Part shown: positions 43,222 to 52,045 of the stretch, piece by piece
Layout: the number at the start of each line of letters is the position of its first letter
Numbering within the stretch: the stretch's first letter is position 1
Notes under the pieces: model-generated
Database searches by the model: none
The model's input: only the letters and a program-made list of their open reading frames with translations
Told to the model about the DNA's origin: nothing
DNA from: MedAcidi-G1 sp002294285
Lineage (GTDB): Bacteria; Actinomycetota; Acidimicrobiia; Acidimicrobiales; MedAcidi-G1
Assembly (NCBI GenBank): GCA_963999645.1
Contig: CAXEUY010000001.1
Coordinates: forward strand, 124,001-188,000
Reading direction: 5' to 3'
DNA: 64,000 nt
Translations under genes and position numbers: made by a program

Positions 43222-43938
43222 GTGATACCAGATTTTTTAAATCCTGAATGCATTCCTAAACACATCGCTTGTGTGATGGACGGTAATGGCCGATGGGCAG
43301 AAAAAAGAGGATTAAAAAGAACGGATGGACATACGGCAGGAGAAAAAGCTCTTTTTGATGTAGTAGAAGGTGCCATAGAAATAGGTGTCAGTTGGTTTAC
43401 TGTTTTCGCATTTTCAACCGAAAATTGGAAGCGCCCGGCAAAAGAGGTTCAGTTCTTACTTGACTTTAATGAGCAGATAATAATTCAGAGACAAGAGGAA
43501 CTCAACGAGAGAAATGTACGGATCTGTTTCCTTGGACGTCGTGACAAAAAAGTGCCGCAAAGGATAATCAGAAGAATGCAAGAGGCTGAGGAATTGACAA
43601 AAGGTAATACAGGTTTGACTTTTACTGTTGCGTTCAATTACGGGGGAAGAGCTGAAATCGTCGATGCTGTTCAGAAAATGATTGACTCTGGTGTCAAAAG
43701 AGTTACGGAAAAAACGATTGAAAGAAATCTTTACAACCCTGAAATGCCTGATCCGGATTTAGTCATCAGAACTTCAGGTGAATCGCGAATTTCTAATTTC
43801 CTACTGTGGGAACTTGCTTACAGCGAATTGGTATTCAGTGAGCGACTCTGGCCAGATTTCTACAGAGATGACTTATTTAATGCAATTAAGGAGTATCAAG
43901 ATAGAGATCGACGATTTGGCGGCCTCGGGGGCAGTTGA
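43222..43938 (+). CDS. uppS: Undecaprenyl diphosphate synthase (cis-prenyltransferase)
   Basis: A 238-residue enzyme making the C55 lipid carrier for cell-wall synthesis. The substrate motif is CVMDGNGRWAEKRGLKR near residue 15, GHTAGEKALFDVVEGAIEIG (split) near 36, FSTENWKRP near 63, and the C-terminal RTSGESRISNFLLWE near 190. It starts with GTG 43222. It is one base upstream of recO. Two actinobacterial cis-prenyltransferases can exist, so this may be the longer- or shorter-chain one. Confidence 0.95.
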   Translation: MIPDFLNPECIPKHIACVMDGNGRWAEKRGLKRTDGHTAGEKALFDVVEGAIEIGVSWFTVFAFSTENWKRPAKEVQFLLDFNEQIIIQRQEELNERNVRICFLGRRDKKVPQRIIRRMQEAEELTKGNTGLTFTVAFNYGGRAEIVDAVQKMIDSGVKRVTEKTIERNLYNPEMPDPDLVIRTSGESRISNFLLWELAYSELVFSERLWPDFYRDDLFNAIKEYQDRDRRFGGLGGS

Positions 43939-43939
43939 A

Positions 43940-44656
43940 ATGGCTCTTTATCGAGATGATGGAATAGTTCTTAGAACATGGAAACTTGGAGAATCAGATC
44001 GGATAGTTGTGATCCTGACCAAAGAGAACGGAAAAGTGAGAGTTGTTGCAAAAGGTGTCAGGAAAACAAAAAGCAAATTTGGTGCTCGGCTAGAACCAAC
44101 CAGCCATGTTTCTTTGCAGTTATTCAGTGGCAAAGGGGAGCTTGGAATAGCAACTCAAGCTGAGACAATAGATAGTTTCCAAAATATTAGAACGAATCCC
44201 GATTTGTTTAGTGAGGCATCTGCCATGTTAGAGGTTGTTGATTATGTGGCTCCTGATGATTCGCCAGATTCGATTCGTTACAAAATGCTTCTTGGAGCAC
44301 TGAGAACGCTGGATGAAAAAAAGCCACCTCTACTAGTACCAGCTTTTTTTCTTAAACTGCTTGAACATGAAGGTTTAGGCCCTGAATTGGGTTATTGCGT
44401 CAAATGTGCAAATACAGAAAATTTAGCATCATTATCGATTGGTGAAGGAGGGGTTTTTTGCAAGGATTGTCAACGAGGACGAAAAATTTCATCTGCGTCT
44501 CTCGCTGTAATGAGAGCAATTTTAGGTGGAGGGCTAAACAAGGCGCTTGAAATAAAAGATGAAAAAATTATTGTAGAAGTAGACCGGATTGCTCATGAGG
44601 CTATGGAGTTTCACATAGAAAGAAAAATACGTTCACGAAGAGTTATGGATACTTAA
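43940..44656 (+). CDS. recO: DNA repair protein RecO
   Basis: A 238-residue recombination mediator. The N-terminal OB fold starts YRDDGIVLRTWKLGESDRIVV (split), with KGVRKTKSKFGARLEP near residue 36, and four zinc cysteines lie in YCVKCANT and VFCKDCQRG near 150-180. The ATG at 43940, one base after the uppS stop, is used rather than the longer frame beginning inside uppS. Confidence 0.94.
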   Translation: MALYRDDGIVLRTWKLGESDRIVVILTKENGKVRVVAKGVRKTKSKFGARLEPTSHVSLQLFSGKGELGIATQAETIDSFQNIRTNPDLFSEASAMLEVVDYVAPDDSPDSIRYKMLLGALRTLDEKKPPLLVPAFFLKLLEHEGLGPELGYCVKCANTENLASLSIGEGGVFCKDCQRGRKISSASLAVMRAILGGGLNKALEIKDEKIIVEVDRIAHEAMEFHIERKIRSRRVMDT

Positions 44657-44700
44657 AAAATATTTCAAAACAAGTCTCAGATGCCTAGTACGCTTCGATC

Positions 44701-46020
44701 ATGGGTGTTAACAAAGAAGAACTCTTCGACAAGGTCGTAAACCTGTCAAAAAGAAGAGGTTTCGTATTCCAATCAGCAGATATCTATGGGGGATTTAGAT
44801 CTACTTACGACTATGGGCCTGTTGGAGTGTTGCTGCTTAGAAATGTAAAAGATCAGTGGTGGCGTTCCATGGTGCAACTTCGGCAAGACGTAGTTGGCTT
44901 GGATGCATCGATACTCTCGCCTCCGTCCATTTGGGAGGCATCAGGGCATTTAACAAATTTCACTGACCCGCTAGTTGATTGTCGTGAATGCGGTTCACGT
45001 TTCCGTCAAGACAAACTTGAAGACCCTAATACGTGTCCAAGTTGTGGCGCAAGCTCATCATTTACGGAAGCGAGGCAGTTTAATTTGATGTTTAAAACCC
45101 ATGCGGGGCCTGTAATCGATTCCGCGGCAGAGGTCTACTTGCGACCAGAAACCGCACAGGGAATGTTTACTAATTTTGCAAACGTGTTAAACACGAGTAG
45201 AAAAAAACCACCTTTCGGCATAGCTCAAATAGGAAAGTCTTTTCGAAATGAAATAACGCCGGGAAATTTTGTTTTCAGAACAAGGGAATTTGAACAAATG
45301 GAAATGGAGTATTTCGTCCCACCGAATGACTCTGACGAATGGTTTGATTACTGGTGCCAGGAGAGAATGAATTGGTATCTAAATCTAGGTATGAAAAAAG
45401 ACTCAATAAGATTGAGGGTTCACGAAAGTGACGAACTGAGTCACTATTCCAAAGCCACTTCTGATATCGAGTATTCCTTCCCGTGGGGCTGGGACGAATT
45501 AGAAGGCGTAGCGAACCGAACTGATTTTGACTTGAATCAGCATGCTCAGTCTTCGGGAAACAAGCTTGAATACAATGACTCAGGTACAGGCGAAAGATAT
45601 GTACCGCATGTTATAGAACCTGCCGCCGGCGCTACAAGAACTGCTATGGCATTTTTAATGGACGCATATGACGAAGAGGAGGTAAATGGGGAAGTGCGAA
45701 ATGTTTTGAAGCTAGACCATCGTCTTGCTCCCTACAAAGTTGCAGTCCTTCCTCTCTCTAAAAAAGACGAGCTTATTGAACCATCAAAACAAGTTCTTGA
45801 ACTTGTTCAACCTCACTGGATGTGTGATTACGATCAAACACAGGCAATAGGACGCCGATACAGGCGGCAAGACGAAATTGGAACCCCCTATTGTGTGACA
45901 ATTGACTTTGAGACCATCGAGGATAAAGCAGTAACAGTTAGAGAACGAGACTCAATGAATCAAGATCGTGTTTCAATCAATGAACTTGTCGATTACCTGT
46001 CATCTCGTTTAGTTTCATAG
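44701..46020 (+). CDS. glyS: Glycyl-tRNA synthetase (single-chain class II)
   Basis: A 439-residue class II glycyl-tRNA synthetase of the alpha2 type. Segments seen are the N-terminal catalytic motif FVFQSADIYGGFRSTYDYGP (split), a zinc-like CRECGSRFRQDKLEDPNTCPSCG (four cysteines, near residues 97-118), GKSFRNEITPGNFVFRTREFEQMEMEYFV (split) near 180, and the C-terminal anticodon-binding domain around 345-435. Starts at ATG 44701. Confidence 0.96.
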   Translation: MGVNKEELFDKVVNLSKRRGFVFQSADIYGGFRSTYDYGPVGVLLLRNVKDQWWRSMVQLRQDVVGLDASILSPPSIWEASGHLTNFTDPLVDCRECGSRFRQDKLEDPNTCPSCGASSSFTEARQFNLMFKTHAGPVIDSAAEVYLRPETAQGMFTNFANVLNTSRKKPPFGIAQIGKSFRNEITPGNFVFRTREFEQMEMEYFVPPNDSDEWFDYWCQERMNWYLNLGMKKDSIRLRVHESDELSHYSKATSDIEYSFPWGWDELEGVANRTDFDLNQHAQSSGNKLEYNDSGTGERYVPHVIEPAAGATRTAMAFLMDAYDEEEVNGEVRNVLKLDHRLAPYKVAVLPLSKKDELIEPSKQVLELVQPHWMCDYDQTQAIGRRYRRQDEIGTPYCVTIDFETIEDKAVTVRERDSMNQDRVSINELVDYLSSRLVS

Positions 46021-46028
46021 TCTCAACC

Positions 46029-47582
46029 ATGGATAACGAACACTCCCTCAATTGGTTAAGAGAACTGCTTGAAACAGCGAAAGCCGAGGGCACGGATGAA
46101 GCGAAGAGAAATACTGTTGCTTCAGTTCCGACATCCTTAATTGAGTCGTTATTACACGACTCTGTTTCAACAGGTTCTTCAAATGAACTGGAACTTTTAG
46201 GCAAAGGAATTGCCGCTAGCCCTGGTGCAGCGGCTGGAGTTTTATGCTTCTCGAGCGATGCTGTCATGGATGCAACTGATAGAGGTGAGAAAGCAGTTCT
46301 GGTATGTAACGAAACTACCCCTGCGGATGAAATAGGAATGAGGATGGCAGAAGGCATCGTCACCGCTAGGGGAGGAATGGCCAGTCATGCAGCGGTGGTT
46401 GCTAGAGGATGGGGCATACCAGCTGTTGTGGGTTTAACCGATCTAGAAATTTCTAGTGAAAGTATGACCATAGGTGGAATTCTTTTGGAAAATGGAGCTG
46501 ACATTTCTTTAGATGGGGCTACGGGAGAAGTATTCGCCGGAAAGGTACAACTTCTAAAATCGAGCGAAGAGATGGATGAAGTTGAAACATTATTGAAATG
46601 GGCGGATGAAATTAGATCTGATCAAATAAAAATCCGAACTAATGCTGACACCGGAGAAGATGCGGCTAGAGCTCTTTCGTTTGGAGCCGAAGGAATTGGT
46701 CTGTGTCGCACCGAGCATATGTTTATGGGAGATCGCCTTCCTCTTATACAAGGTTTTATCCTTTCCGAGGAGAAAAGTGATGAAGAAATCAAAAGCTTGG
46801 AAGCATTAATGCTGGCCCAACGTGAGGATTTATCTGAAGTTATTGACGCCATGGCACCTTATCCGGTCACAATACGACTCCTAGATGCGCCACTCCATGA
46901 ATTCCTTGACACTGAAAATTCCGAAGAGTGGGCAGAGCACAACCCTATGCTCGGAACCAGAGGTGTCAGATTGGCCATATTACGAGAACAACTTTACAGA
47001 ATGCAGTCCAAAGCGATCGTGGGAGCGTTGGAAGACGTTCGAAAGTCGGGAAAGCAGCCAAAGGCAGACATTATGGTTCCGTTAGTTTCAGATGTTAAAG
47101 AACTAAATCTAGTGCGTTCTTGGATTGAGCAAGAGGTCTCATCCTTAGAACCTGAATTACGACCGAGTATAGGAACCATGATCGAAACGCCACGTTCAGC
47201 TATCACTGCAGAAGAGATTGCAGGCGGCGCGGATTTTTTCTCTTTTGGTACAAATGACTTAACACAATTGGTTTTTGGATTTAGTCGTGATGACATTGAA
47301 AGCCGGGTTATAAGTATGTATTTAGACAAAGATATTCTTCCCAGCAACCCTTTTGAGAAACTTGACCAGCAAGGTGTCGGGCATATGATAGAACATGCAA
47401 TAGCTAATGGGAGAAAAACTGACCCCACCCTTGAAATAGGAGTATGTGGTGAACATGGCGGCGATCCTGAATCGATTGCTTTTTTCTTCAATGCAGGTGT
47501 CGATTATGTTTCATGCTCACCTTTTCGTGTTCCAATCGCACGATTGGCGGCAGCTCAAGCTGTTCTCTCTTCTGCAGATTGA
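46029..47582 (+). CDS. PEP-utilising enzyme resembling the C-terminal half of PPDK
   Basis: A 517-residue protein. Residues about 60-165 form a mobile phosphohistidine domain with ARGGMASHAAVVARGWG and the histidine near residue 121. The rest is a PEP/pyruvate-binding TIM barrel, with IGLCRTEHMFM near residue 222, SFGTNDLTQLVFG near 405 and GVCGEHGGDPESI near 475. The order is that of pyruvate phosphate dikinase, but the N-terminal ATP-grasp domain is missing, so it cannot be a normal PPDK. A separate ATP-binding partner or a phosphotransferase role would be needed. It lies between glyS and dnaG. Confidence 0.85.
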   Translation: MDNEHSLNWLRELLETAKAEGTDEAKRNTVASVPTSLIESLLHDSVSTGSSNELELLGKGIAASPGAAAGVLCFSSDAVMDATDRGEKAVLVCNETTPADEIGMRMAEGIVTARGGMASHAAVVARGWGIPAVVGLTDLEISSESMTIGGILLENGADISLDGATGEVFAGKVQLLKSSEEMDEVETLLKWADEIRSDQIKIRTNADTGEDAARALSFGAEGIGLCRTEHMFMGDRLPLIQGFILSEEKSDEEIKSLEALMLAQREDLSEVIDAMAPYPVTIRLLDAPLHEFLDTENSEEWAEHNPMLGTRGVRLAILREQLYRMQSKAIVGALEDVRKSGKQPKADIMVPLVSDVKELNLVRSWIEQEVSSLEPELRPSIGTMIETPRSAITAEEIAGGADFFSFGTNDLTQLVFGFSRDDIESRVISMYLDKDILPSNPFEKLDQQGVGHMIEHAIANGRKTDPTLEIGVCGEHGGDPESIAFFFNAGVDYVSCSPFRVPIARLAAAQAVLSSAD

Positions 47583-47627
47583 GCTTTCCTCTAGCAAGTT
47601 GATCTCACACGCTGCTAAGTTTCGACT

Positions 47628-49406
47628 ATGGGAATTGTGGATGATGATATTCGTCGAGTCCGCGAAGAGTCCGACATAGTTCGGATAGTTACACAACATA
47701 CGCAGTTGAAAAAAGTAGGCCGTTCGTGGAAAGGCCTGTGTCCTTTTCATAATGAAAAAACCCCCTCTTTCACAGTTAGTCAAGAGACAGGAAGGTATTA
47801 CTGTTTCGGGTGTCAGGCAACAGGTGATTCGATTGAGTTCTTACGTCAAATTGAGAATCTAGATTTTGTTGCTGCTGTTGAAACCCTTGCTTCTCAAAGT
47901 GGGATATCACTTAGATACACCGACAAAAAAGAAGGTAAAACTCGTAACCGTAGAAAAGAATTAGTTGAGATAGTTGCACAAGCGGTCGACTTTTACAACA
48001 AGAAACTATTGGACAGAGACCAGCAAGATGCTCGTCCCGCACGAGAATATTTAAAACAAAGAGGCTTAGATGGTCGAATTGCAGAAAAGTTTTCTATTGG
48101 TTGGGCGCCTGACTCATGGGACTCGCTATGCAAGGATCTGTCCATTTCAAATGAAGATCTAGTTGCTTCTGGTCTAGGAGGGATTAATAAGAATGGTGGA
48201 CAGTATGATTTTTTTAGAAATCGCATACTTTTCCCAATCTTTTCAGAGCAAGGAGATCCAGTAGCTTTTGGAGGTAGAAAACTTCCGAATGGAGATGGCC
48301 CTAAATATAAAAACACATCAGATGGTGCTGAAATATATTCAAAAAGCCAAACCTTATACGGTCTTAATTGGGCGAAAGAAGAGGCCGCAAGGGTAGATGA
48401 ACTAGTCGTTTGCGAAGGATACACCGACGTCATCGGATGTCATGAGGCAGGAATATCGAGAGCAGTCGCAACATGCGGAACAGCTTTAACACGAGAACAT
48501 GTAAGGAAGATGGCACGATTTGCAAAAAAAGTTACTTTAGCTTTTGATGCAGACAGCGCAGGTCAGTCTGCGGCTGAGAAGGCTTATGAATGGGAATCAG
48601 AATTCGATGTTCTTTTTAAAGTGGCAGACCTGCCCGAAGGGCAAGACCCAGGCGATTTAGCATTCTCAGATCCTGAAGAACTACGAAGGGTGATTGAAAA
48701 TGCAAAACCTCTTATGCAATTTAGAGTCGACAGAGTTCTTGGTAAAGGAGATCTAGATAGCAAAGAAGGGAGAGCCAAAGCAGCTATTGAAGCAATGAAG
48801 GTAGTTGTAGAACATCCCGATCAACTAATTCGAGATCAGTACATAGTTCAGATCGCAGACAAGTGCCTTATTGGAGTGGATGAAGTAAGGAGACGCGCTT
48901 CAAAGGAAAACTCAACTACTGAAAAAGAAAGAGAAACTTCGCTGGAAGATATTTCTAATAACCCTGTGGAGAGAATGACAGTTGAATATCAAGCTCTTCG
49001 AATGTGTATCCATAAACCTGAAGAAGTAAAAGATTGGTTTCATCCTGTTTTACTGTCAGATCCGCTTTCAGAGACCATTTATGAAGCTTTGAACACTTCA
49101 ACAAATCTGCATGAAGCAAACGAAATGCTCGGAAAGGAGGCATCTGATCTCCTAGGGCGACTGTCTGTGGAGGAATCAGAAGATGATAAAGCACTTGGGG
49201 TTTTTTCACGACTTCTTTCGTTAGCGGCAGAACGAAAGGCAGTAGAGTTGGAATCTCTAGCGCGCCAATCCGGTGACCTTGTTGAATATCAAGCGGACAT
49301 TTCCTATTTGAGACGAAGCGTGATGGAACTTAATCAAGAGGGAATTCATGAAATTGAAGCAGGGTTGAAATTGCGAAGTTGGCTTATAGATAAATCTGGA
49401 GTTTAG
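47628..49406 (+). CDS. dnaG: DNA primase DnaG
   Basis: A 592-residue primase. The zinc-binding domain is CPFHNEKTPSF plus YYCFGC (residues 39-65), the RNA polymerase core has EGDSIEFLR-like and FSIGWAP, and the TOPRIM domain VVCEGYTDVIGCHEAG near residue 260 and AFDADSAGQSAAEKA near 308 holds the metal-binding acidic residues. The C-terminal helicase-binding part (after about residue 440) is weakly conserved. Start ATG 47628. Confidence 0.96.
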   Translation: MGIVDDDIRRVREESDIVRIVTQHTQLKKVGRSWKGLCPFHNEKTPSFTVSQETGRYYCFGCQATGDSIEFLRQIENLDFVAAVETLASQSGISLRYTDKKEGKTRNRRKELVEIVAQAVDFYNKKLLDRDQQDARPAREYLKQRGLDGRIAEKFSIGWAPDSWDSLCKDLSISNEDLVASGLGGINKNGGQYDFFRNRILFPIFSEQGDPVAFGGRKLPNGDGPKYKNTSDGAEIYSKSQTLYGLNWAKEEAARVDELVVCEGYTDVIGCHEAGISRAVATCGTALTREHVRKMARFAKKVTLAFDADSAGQSAAEKAYEWESEFDVLFKVADLPEGQDPGDLAFSDPEELRRVIENAKPLMQFRVDRVLGKGDLDSKEGRAKAAIEAMKVVVEHPDQLIRDQYIVQIADKCLIGVDEVRRRASKENSTTEKERETSLEDISNNPVERMTVEYQALRMCIHKPEEVKDWFHPVLLSDPLSETIYEALNTSTNLHEANEMLGKEASDLLGRLSVEESEDDKALGVFSRLLSLAAERKAVELESLARQSGDLVEYQADISYLRRSVMELNQEGIHEIEAGLKLRSWLIDKSGV

Positions 49407-49487
49407 ATAGCGTAAATTCTGGAAAGATTTCGATCACTTTTTAATGCAACAGGTATGGTTATCTGACTGATATTATTTGATTCTCCT

Positions 49488-49560
49488 TCCGGGGTAGCTC
49501 AGTTGGCAGAGCATCGGACTGTTAATCCGCTGGTCGTGGGTTCGAGCCCCACCCCCGGAG
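49488..49560 (+). tRNA. tRNA-Asn (GTT)
   Basis: A 73-base cloverleaf. Acceptor stem TCCGGGG pairs with CCCCGGA, D-loop AGCTCAGTTGGCAGAGC, anticodon GTT at 49521-49523 between CT and AA, and T-arm GTGGGTTCGAGCCCCAC. The 3' CCA is not encoded. One anticodon-stem position is a mismatch. Confidence 0.97.
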
Positions 49561-49620
49561 CTTAAAAATTGTTATTTTCATCTGTTGGATACGTCTATTT
49601 GTAAATCAGGGAAAAATTTT

Positions 49621-49749
49621 ATGAGCGATGAACTTAAAGGTAGGGGTCCAATAGGGGAGTTGATAGCTAGAGTCTTCAAAATGGATGAGGAAGAAAAGCC
49701 ATCCGAAGAAGAAGACTTTCAGGAACGAGACCCTTTTATTCAAACATAA
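49621..49749 (+). CDS. Small acidic protein, 42 residues, function unknown
   Basis: ATG 49621 to TAA 49747-49749 encodes a 42-residue, strongly acidic peptide with a middle EEEKPSEEED segment and the end ERDPFIQT. AGGG ten bases upstream may serve as ribosome site. It has no recognisable domain and stands alone between tRNA-Asn and the sterol-desaturase-like gene; the frame is plausible but is only weakly supported. Confidence 0.45.
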   Translation: MSDELKGRGPIGELIARVFKMDEEEKPSEEEDFQERDPFIQT

Positions 49750-49786
49750 GATAGTTTTTGTTATCTATCTCTGTCCAGAGCGTAAA

Positions 49787-50692
49787 TTACTTAGGGTGAG
49801 ACAGTAGGCAAGAAATTTTATTCTTCCAGCCGTCAGATTTTCGAAGGTCTATAAACAAGTCGCCGAGTTCATGGTATGCGATTGCAAGAGGTTTAAAAGT
49901 TTTAATATTTTTAGTCAGACCATACTTAACTCTTCTCACTTCTGGCTCAAAAGTTCCGAAAATTTTGTCCCACGTAATAAAAATCCCAGCATAGTTTTTG
50001 TCAATGTATTGAGGGTTTGAACCATGGTGAACACGATGATGTGAGGGGGTGTTGAAAATATTTTCAATTGGCTTTGAGAGTCTTCCGATGGTTTCAGTAT
50101 GAATCCAATATTGGTAGAGGAGATTCAGTTGCCCGGCTTTCATTACTTGTTGTGCGGGAATTCCCAGAAGTGGTAATGGCATGTGAACCCAGGAAACAAG
50201 GTACCCAGACCATGGCTGCCGAAGCGCTGTTGAAAGATTGTAGTGCTCACTTGAATGATGGGTAACATGATTAGCCCAAAATATCCTTCTTTCATGCTGG
50301 ATCCGATGGCTCCAGTAATAGAGAAAATCCCATCCAATCATCGCAAATAGGAAAGACAGTTTGCGATTTTTGATATCGAACACTCTATGTGAGTAAAGAA
50401 ATCTGTAGATCCTCCCTAGAAGTAAAGCGAAAAGAGTGTTGATTGTGATATTTCCTGCGAGCATTTTGAGACTCGCTTTTGTGTCGTTAGCTTCATACCC
50501 CACTGGCACCAAAGGGTCAGGATCAGGACTTGCTCCAGAGAGTTCCTCCTCGGACGCTTCATCCATGTCACCAAGTTCTCGTAGATGAGGTCGATTTTGA
50601 AGTGTTCTCGCCTCGGCGAGCATGGTGATAGCAAACATTGGAAGAGAGATTGCATCTATAAAATCGAATTTAATATGTTTAGATTTACGCAT
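49787..50692 (-). CDS. Sterol desaturase / fatty acid hydroxylase superfamily protein
   Basis: A membrane-bound non-heme diiron hydroxylase-like protein of about 301 residues. Four hydrophobic helices and histidine boxes HRIQHERR near residue 126, HVTHHSSEHYN near 142 and HRVHHGSN near residue 219 are the iron ligands. It is likely to hydroxylate or desaturate a sterol-like or fatty substrate. The start is uncertain: ATG 50692 lies just past the GT2 stop, while TTG 50728 would give 313 residues with a 22-base overlap. Confidence 0.88.
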   Translation of the reverse strand: MRKSKHIKFDFIDAISLPMFAITMLAEARTLQNRPHLRELGDMDEASEEELSGASPDPDPLVPVGYEANDTKASLKMLAGNITINTLFALLLGRIYRFLYSHRVFDIKNRKLSFLFAMIGWDFLYYWSHRIQHERRIFWANHVTHHSSEHYNLSTALRQPWSGYLVSWVHMPLPLLGIPAQQVMKAGQLNLLYQYWIHTETIGRLSKPIENIFNTPSHHRVHHGSNPQYIDKNYAGIFITWDKIFGTFEPEVRRVKYGLTKNIKTFKPLAIAYHELGDLFIDLRKSDGWKNKISCLLSHPK

Positions 50693-50706
50693 AGCTAAAT
50701 ACCAGT

Positions 50707-51876
50707 TTAAACGCGAATATTTCGCCAACTAAAGCGAGAACCTAGAAGATGGCCGCCTGGCATTACAACTGTGAGTGTCAGAAAAAAAGCCAGAAGAGGA
50801 TCGAGGCTAAACCAGTTAACGAAAGCGTTAATGGCTAAGAGTCTTAAAAACATTAAAACACCTAGTGCAAGTTGCACACCGGCAAGTCTTCGAGTCCTAT
50901 CTTTTAGTGTTCTTACTGGGCGACCCGCAAAGGTCCACAGATCATGTAGAAGGATTGTGAACATAATTCCAGCTTCTCCGGCGATAGCGGCAGATCTGGT
51001 TAGATTCCAATTATTCAAATCAAAAAGCCAAAAGAAAACTAAAGCATCCAGAATCAGCGCCCCAGCAGTCACAATTAGGTACCTGCTCAGGGCGCGGCTC
51101 CTTAGAGGTTGCACACGTAGTCGGAGTAGATGTCTCAGATAGGAGACATAGTGGCTTACGGCAACTTTGGATTTTCCAAATGACCTCTCAAGAAATACGT
51201 ACGGAATTTCTTTAATGTTGCTTGTTTGCGATCGTGCAAGAATTTCCAAAAGTATTTTGTAGCCCACTGGGTCAAGTTCAGTTTCAGAGACAATTGAACG
51301 TTTAACGACGAAGTACCCGCTCATTGGATCAGTTACTTTCCCTATTGCTCCAGGTATAAGTAGTTGTCCTAAAGTTTGGGCTCCTTTTGAAAGTAGACGT
51401 CTTGAAAGAGACCATTTTTTTATCCCACCATCAGGTGTATAGCGACTAGCTATTACAACCCCATAATCACCCCTGTTGAATGTTTTGAATAGATCTTTTA
51501 TGGTTTCTGAAGGGTGCTGCCCATCTCCATCCATCACCCCTAGAAGGCGACCATTGGAATGATGCCATCCACAGATAACTGCTGTAGCGAGTCCTTTCTG
51601 GCCTAAACGACGCACCACGGTCAGTTCGGGTATTTCTTCTGATAGACCCGCTGCAACTTCCCATGTCTTATCGGGGCTGTCATCGTCTACAAGAATTATT
51701 TCAAAAGCAATCTGGAGTTCTATAAGAGTTTCACGTAGTGATAGAAGGAGTTGGGAAATACCAGAGGATTCATTAAAGGTTGGTATCACTACGCTTAGTT
51801 CTACGTCGCTTTGATTTTCAGCGGAAACTCTCAAGATTTCAGAATTACTGACTTCTATGAGATTATTAAAGTCCAC
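50707..51876 (-). CDS. GT2 glycosyltransferase with GtrA-type membrane domain (DPM1-like)
   Basis: A 389-residue protein. The N-terminal 240 residues are a family-2 glycosyltransferase of the dolichol/polyprenol-phosphate mannosyltransferase type, with SVVIPTFNESSGI near residue 28, the acidic LVDDDSPD near 60 and VMDGDGQHPSE near 115. The C-terminal 130 residues are four hydrophobic helices of the GtrA family. It probably transfers a sugar from a nucleotide to a polyprenyl phosphate. The start is ATG 51876 and the neighbouring minus-strand gene is the hydroxylase. Confidence 0.9.
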   Translation of the reverse strand: MDFNNLIEVSNSEILRVSAENQSDVELSVVIPTFNESSGISQLLLSLRETLIELQIAFEIILVDDDSPDKTWEVAAGLSEEIPELTVVRRLGQKGLATAVICGWHHSNGRLLGVMDGDGQHPSETIKDLFKTFNRGDYGVVIASRYTPDGGIKKWSLSRRLLSKGAQTLGQLLIPGAIGKVTDPMSGYFVVKRSIVSETELDPVGYKILLEILARSQTSNIKEIPYVFLERSFGKSKVAVSHYVSYLRHLLRLRVQPLRSRALSRYLIVTAGALILDALVFFWLFDLNNWNLTRSAAIAGEAGIMFTILLHDLWTFAGRPVRTLKDRTRRLAGVQLALGVLMFLRLLAINAFVNWFSLDPLLAFFLTLTVVMPGGHLLGSRFSWRNIRV

Positions 51877-51969
51877 AAAAACTCCTGTATTTGGCGATTA
51901 TGTATAAAAATAATCGTACTTGCTTGCTCAGAACTAAGGCACTTGGCGATTGTTTTGTAATACTGCATT

Positions 51970-52042
51970 GGGCCGGTAGCTCAGTGGTTAGAGCAGACGA
52001 CTCATAATCGTCCGGTCGCGGGTTCGATCCCCGCTCGGCCCA
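51970..52042 (+). tRNA. tRNA with CAT anticodon (elongator Met, or Ile2)
   Basis: A 73-base cloverleaf: acceptor GGGCCGG with TCGGCCC and discriminator A, D-arm AGCTCAGTGGTTAGAGC, anticodon CAT at 52003-52005 in the loop CTCATAA, and T-arm GCGGGTTCGATCCCCGC. Its first pair is G-C, so it is not the initiator. It resembles both elongator methionine tRNA and lysidine-modified Ile2. No CCA is encoded. The next ORF starts 4 bases on. Confidence 0.93.
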
Positions 52043-52045
52043 CTT

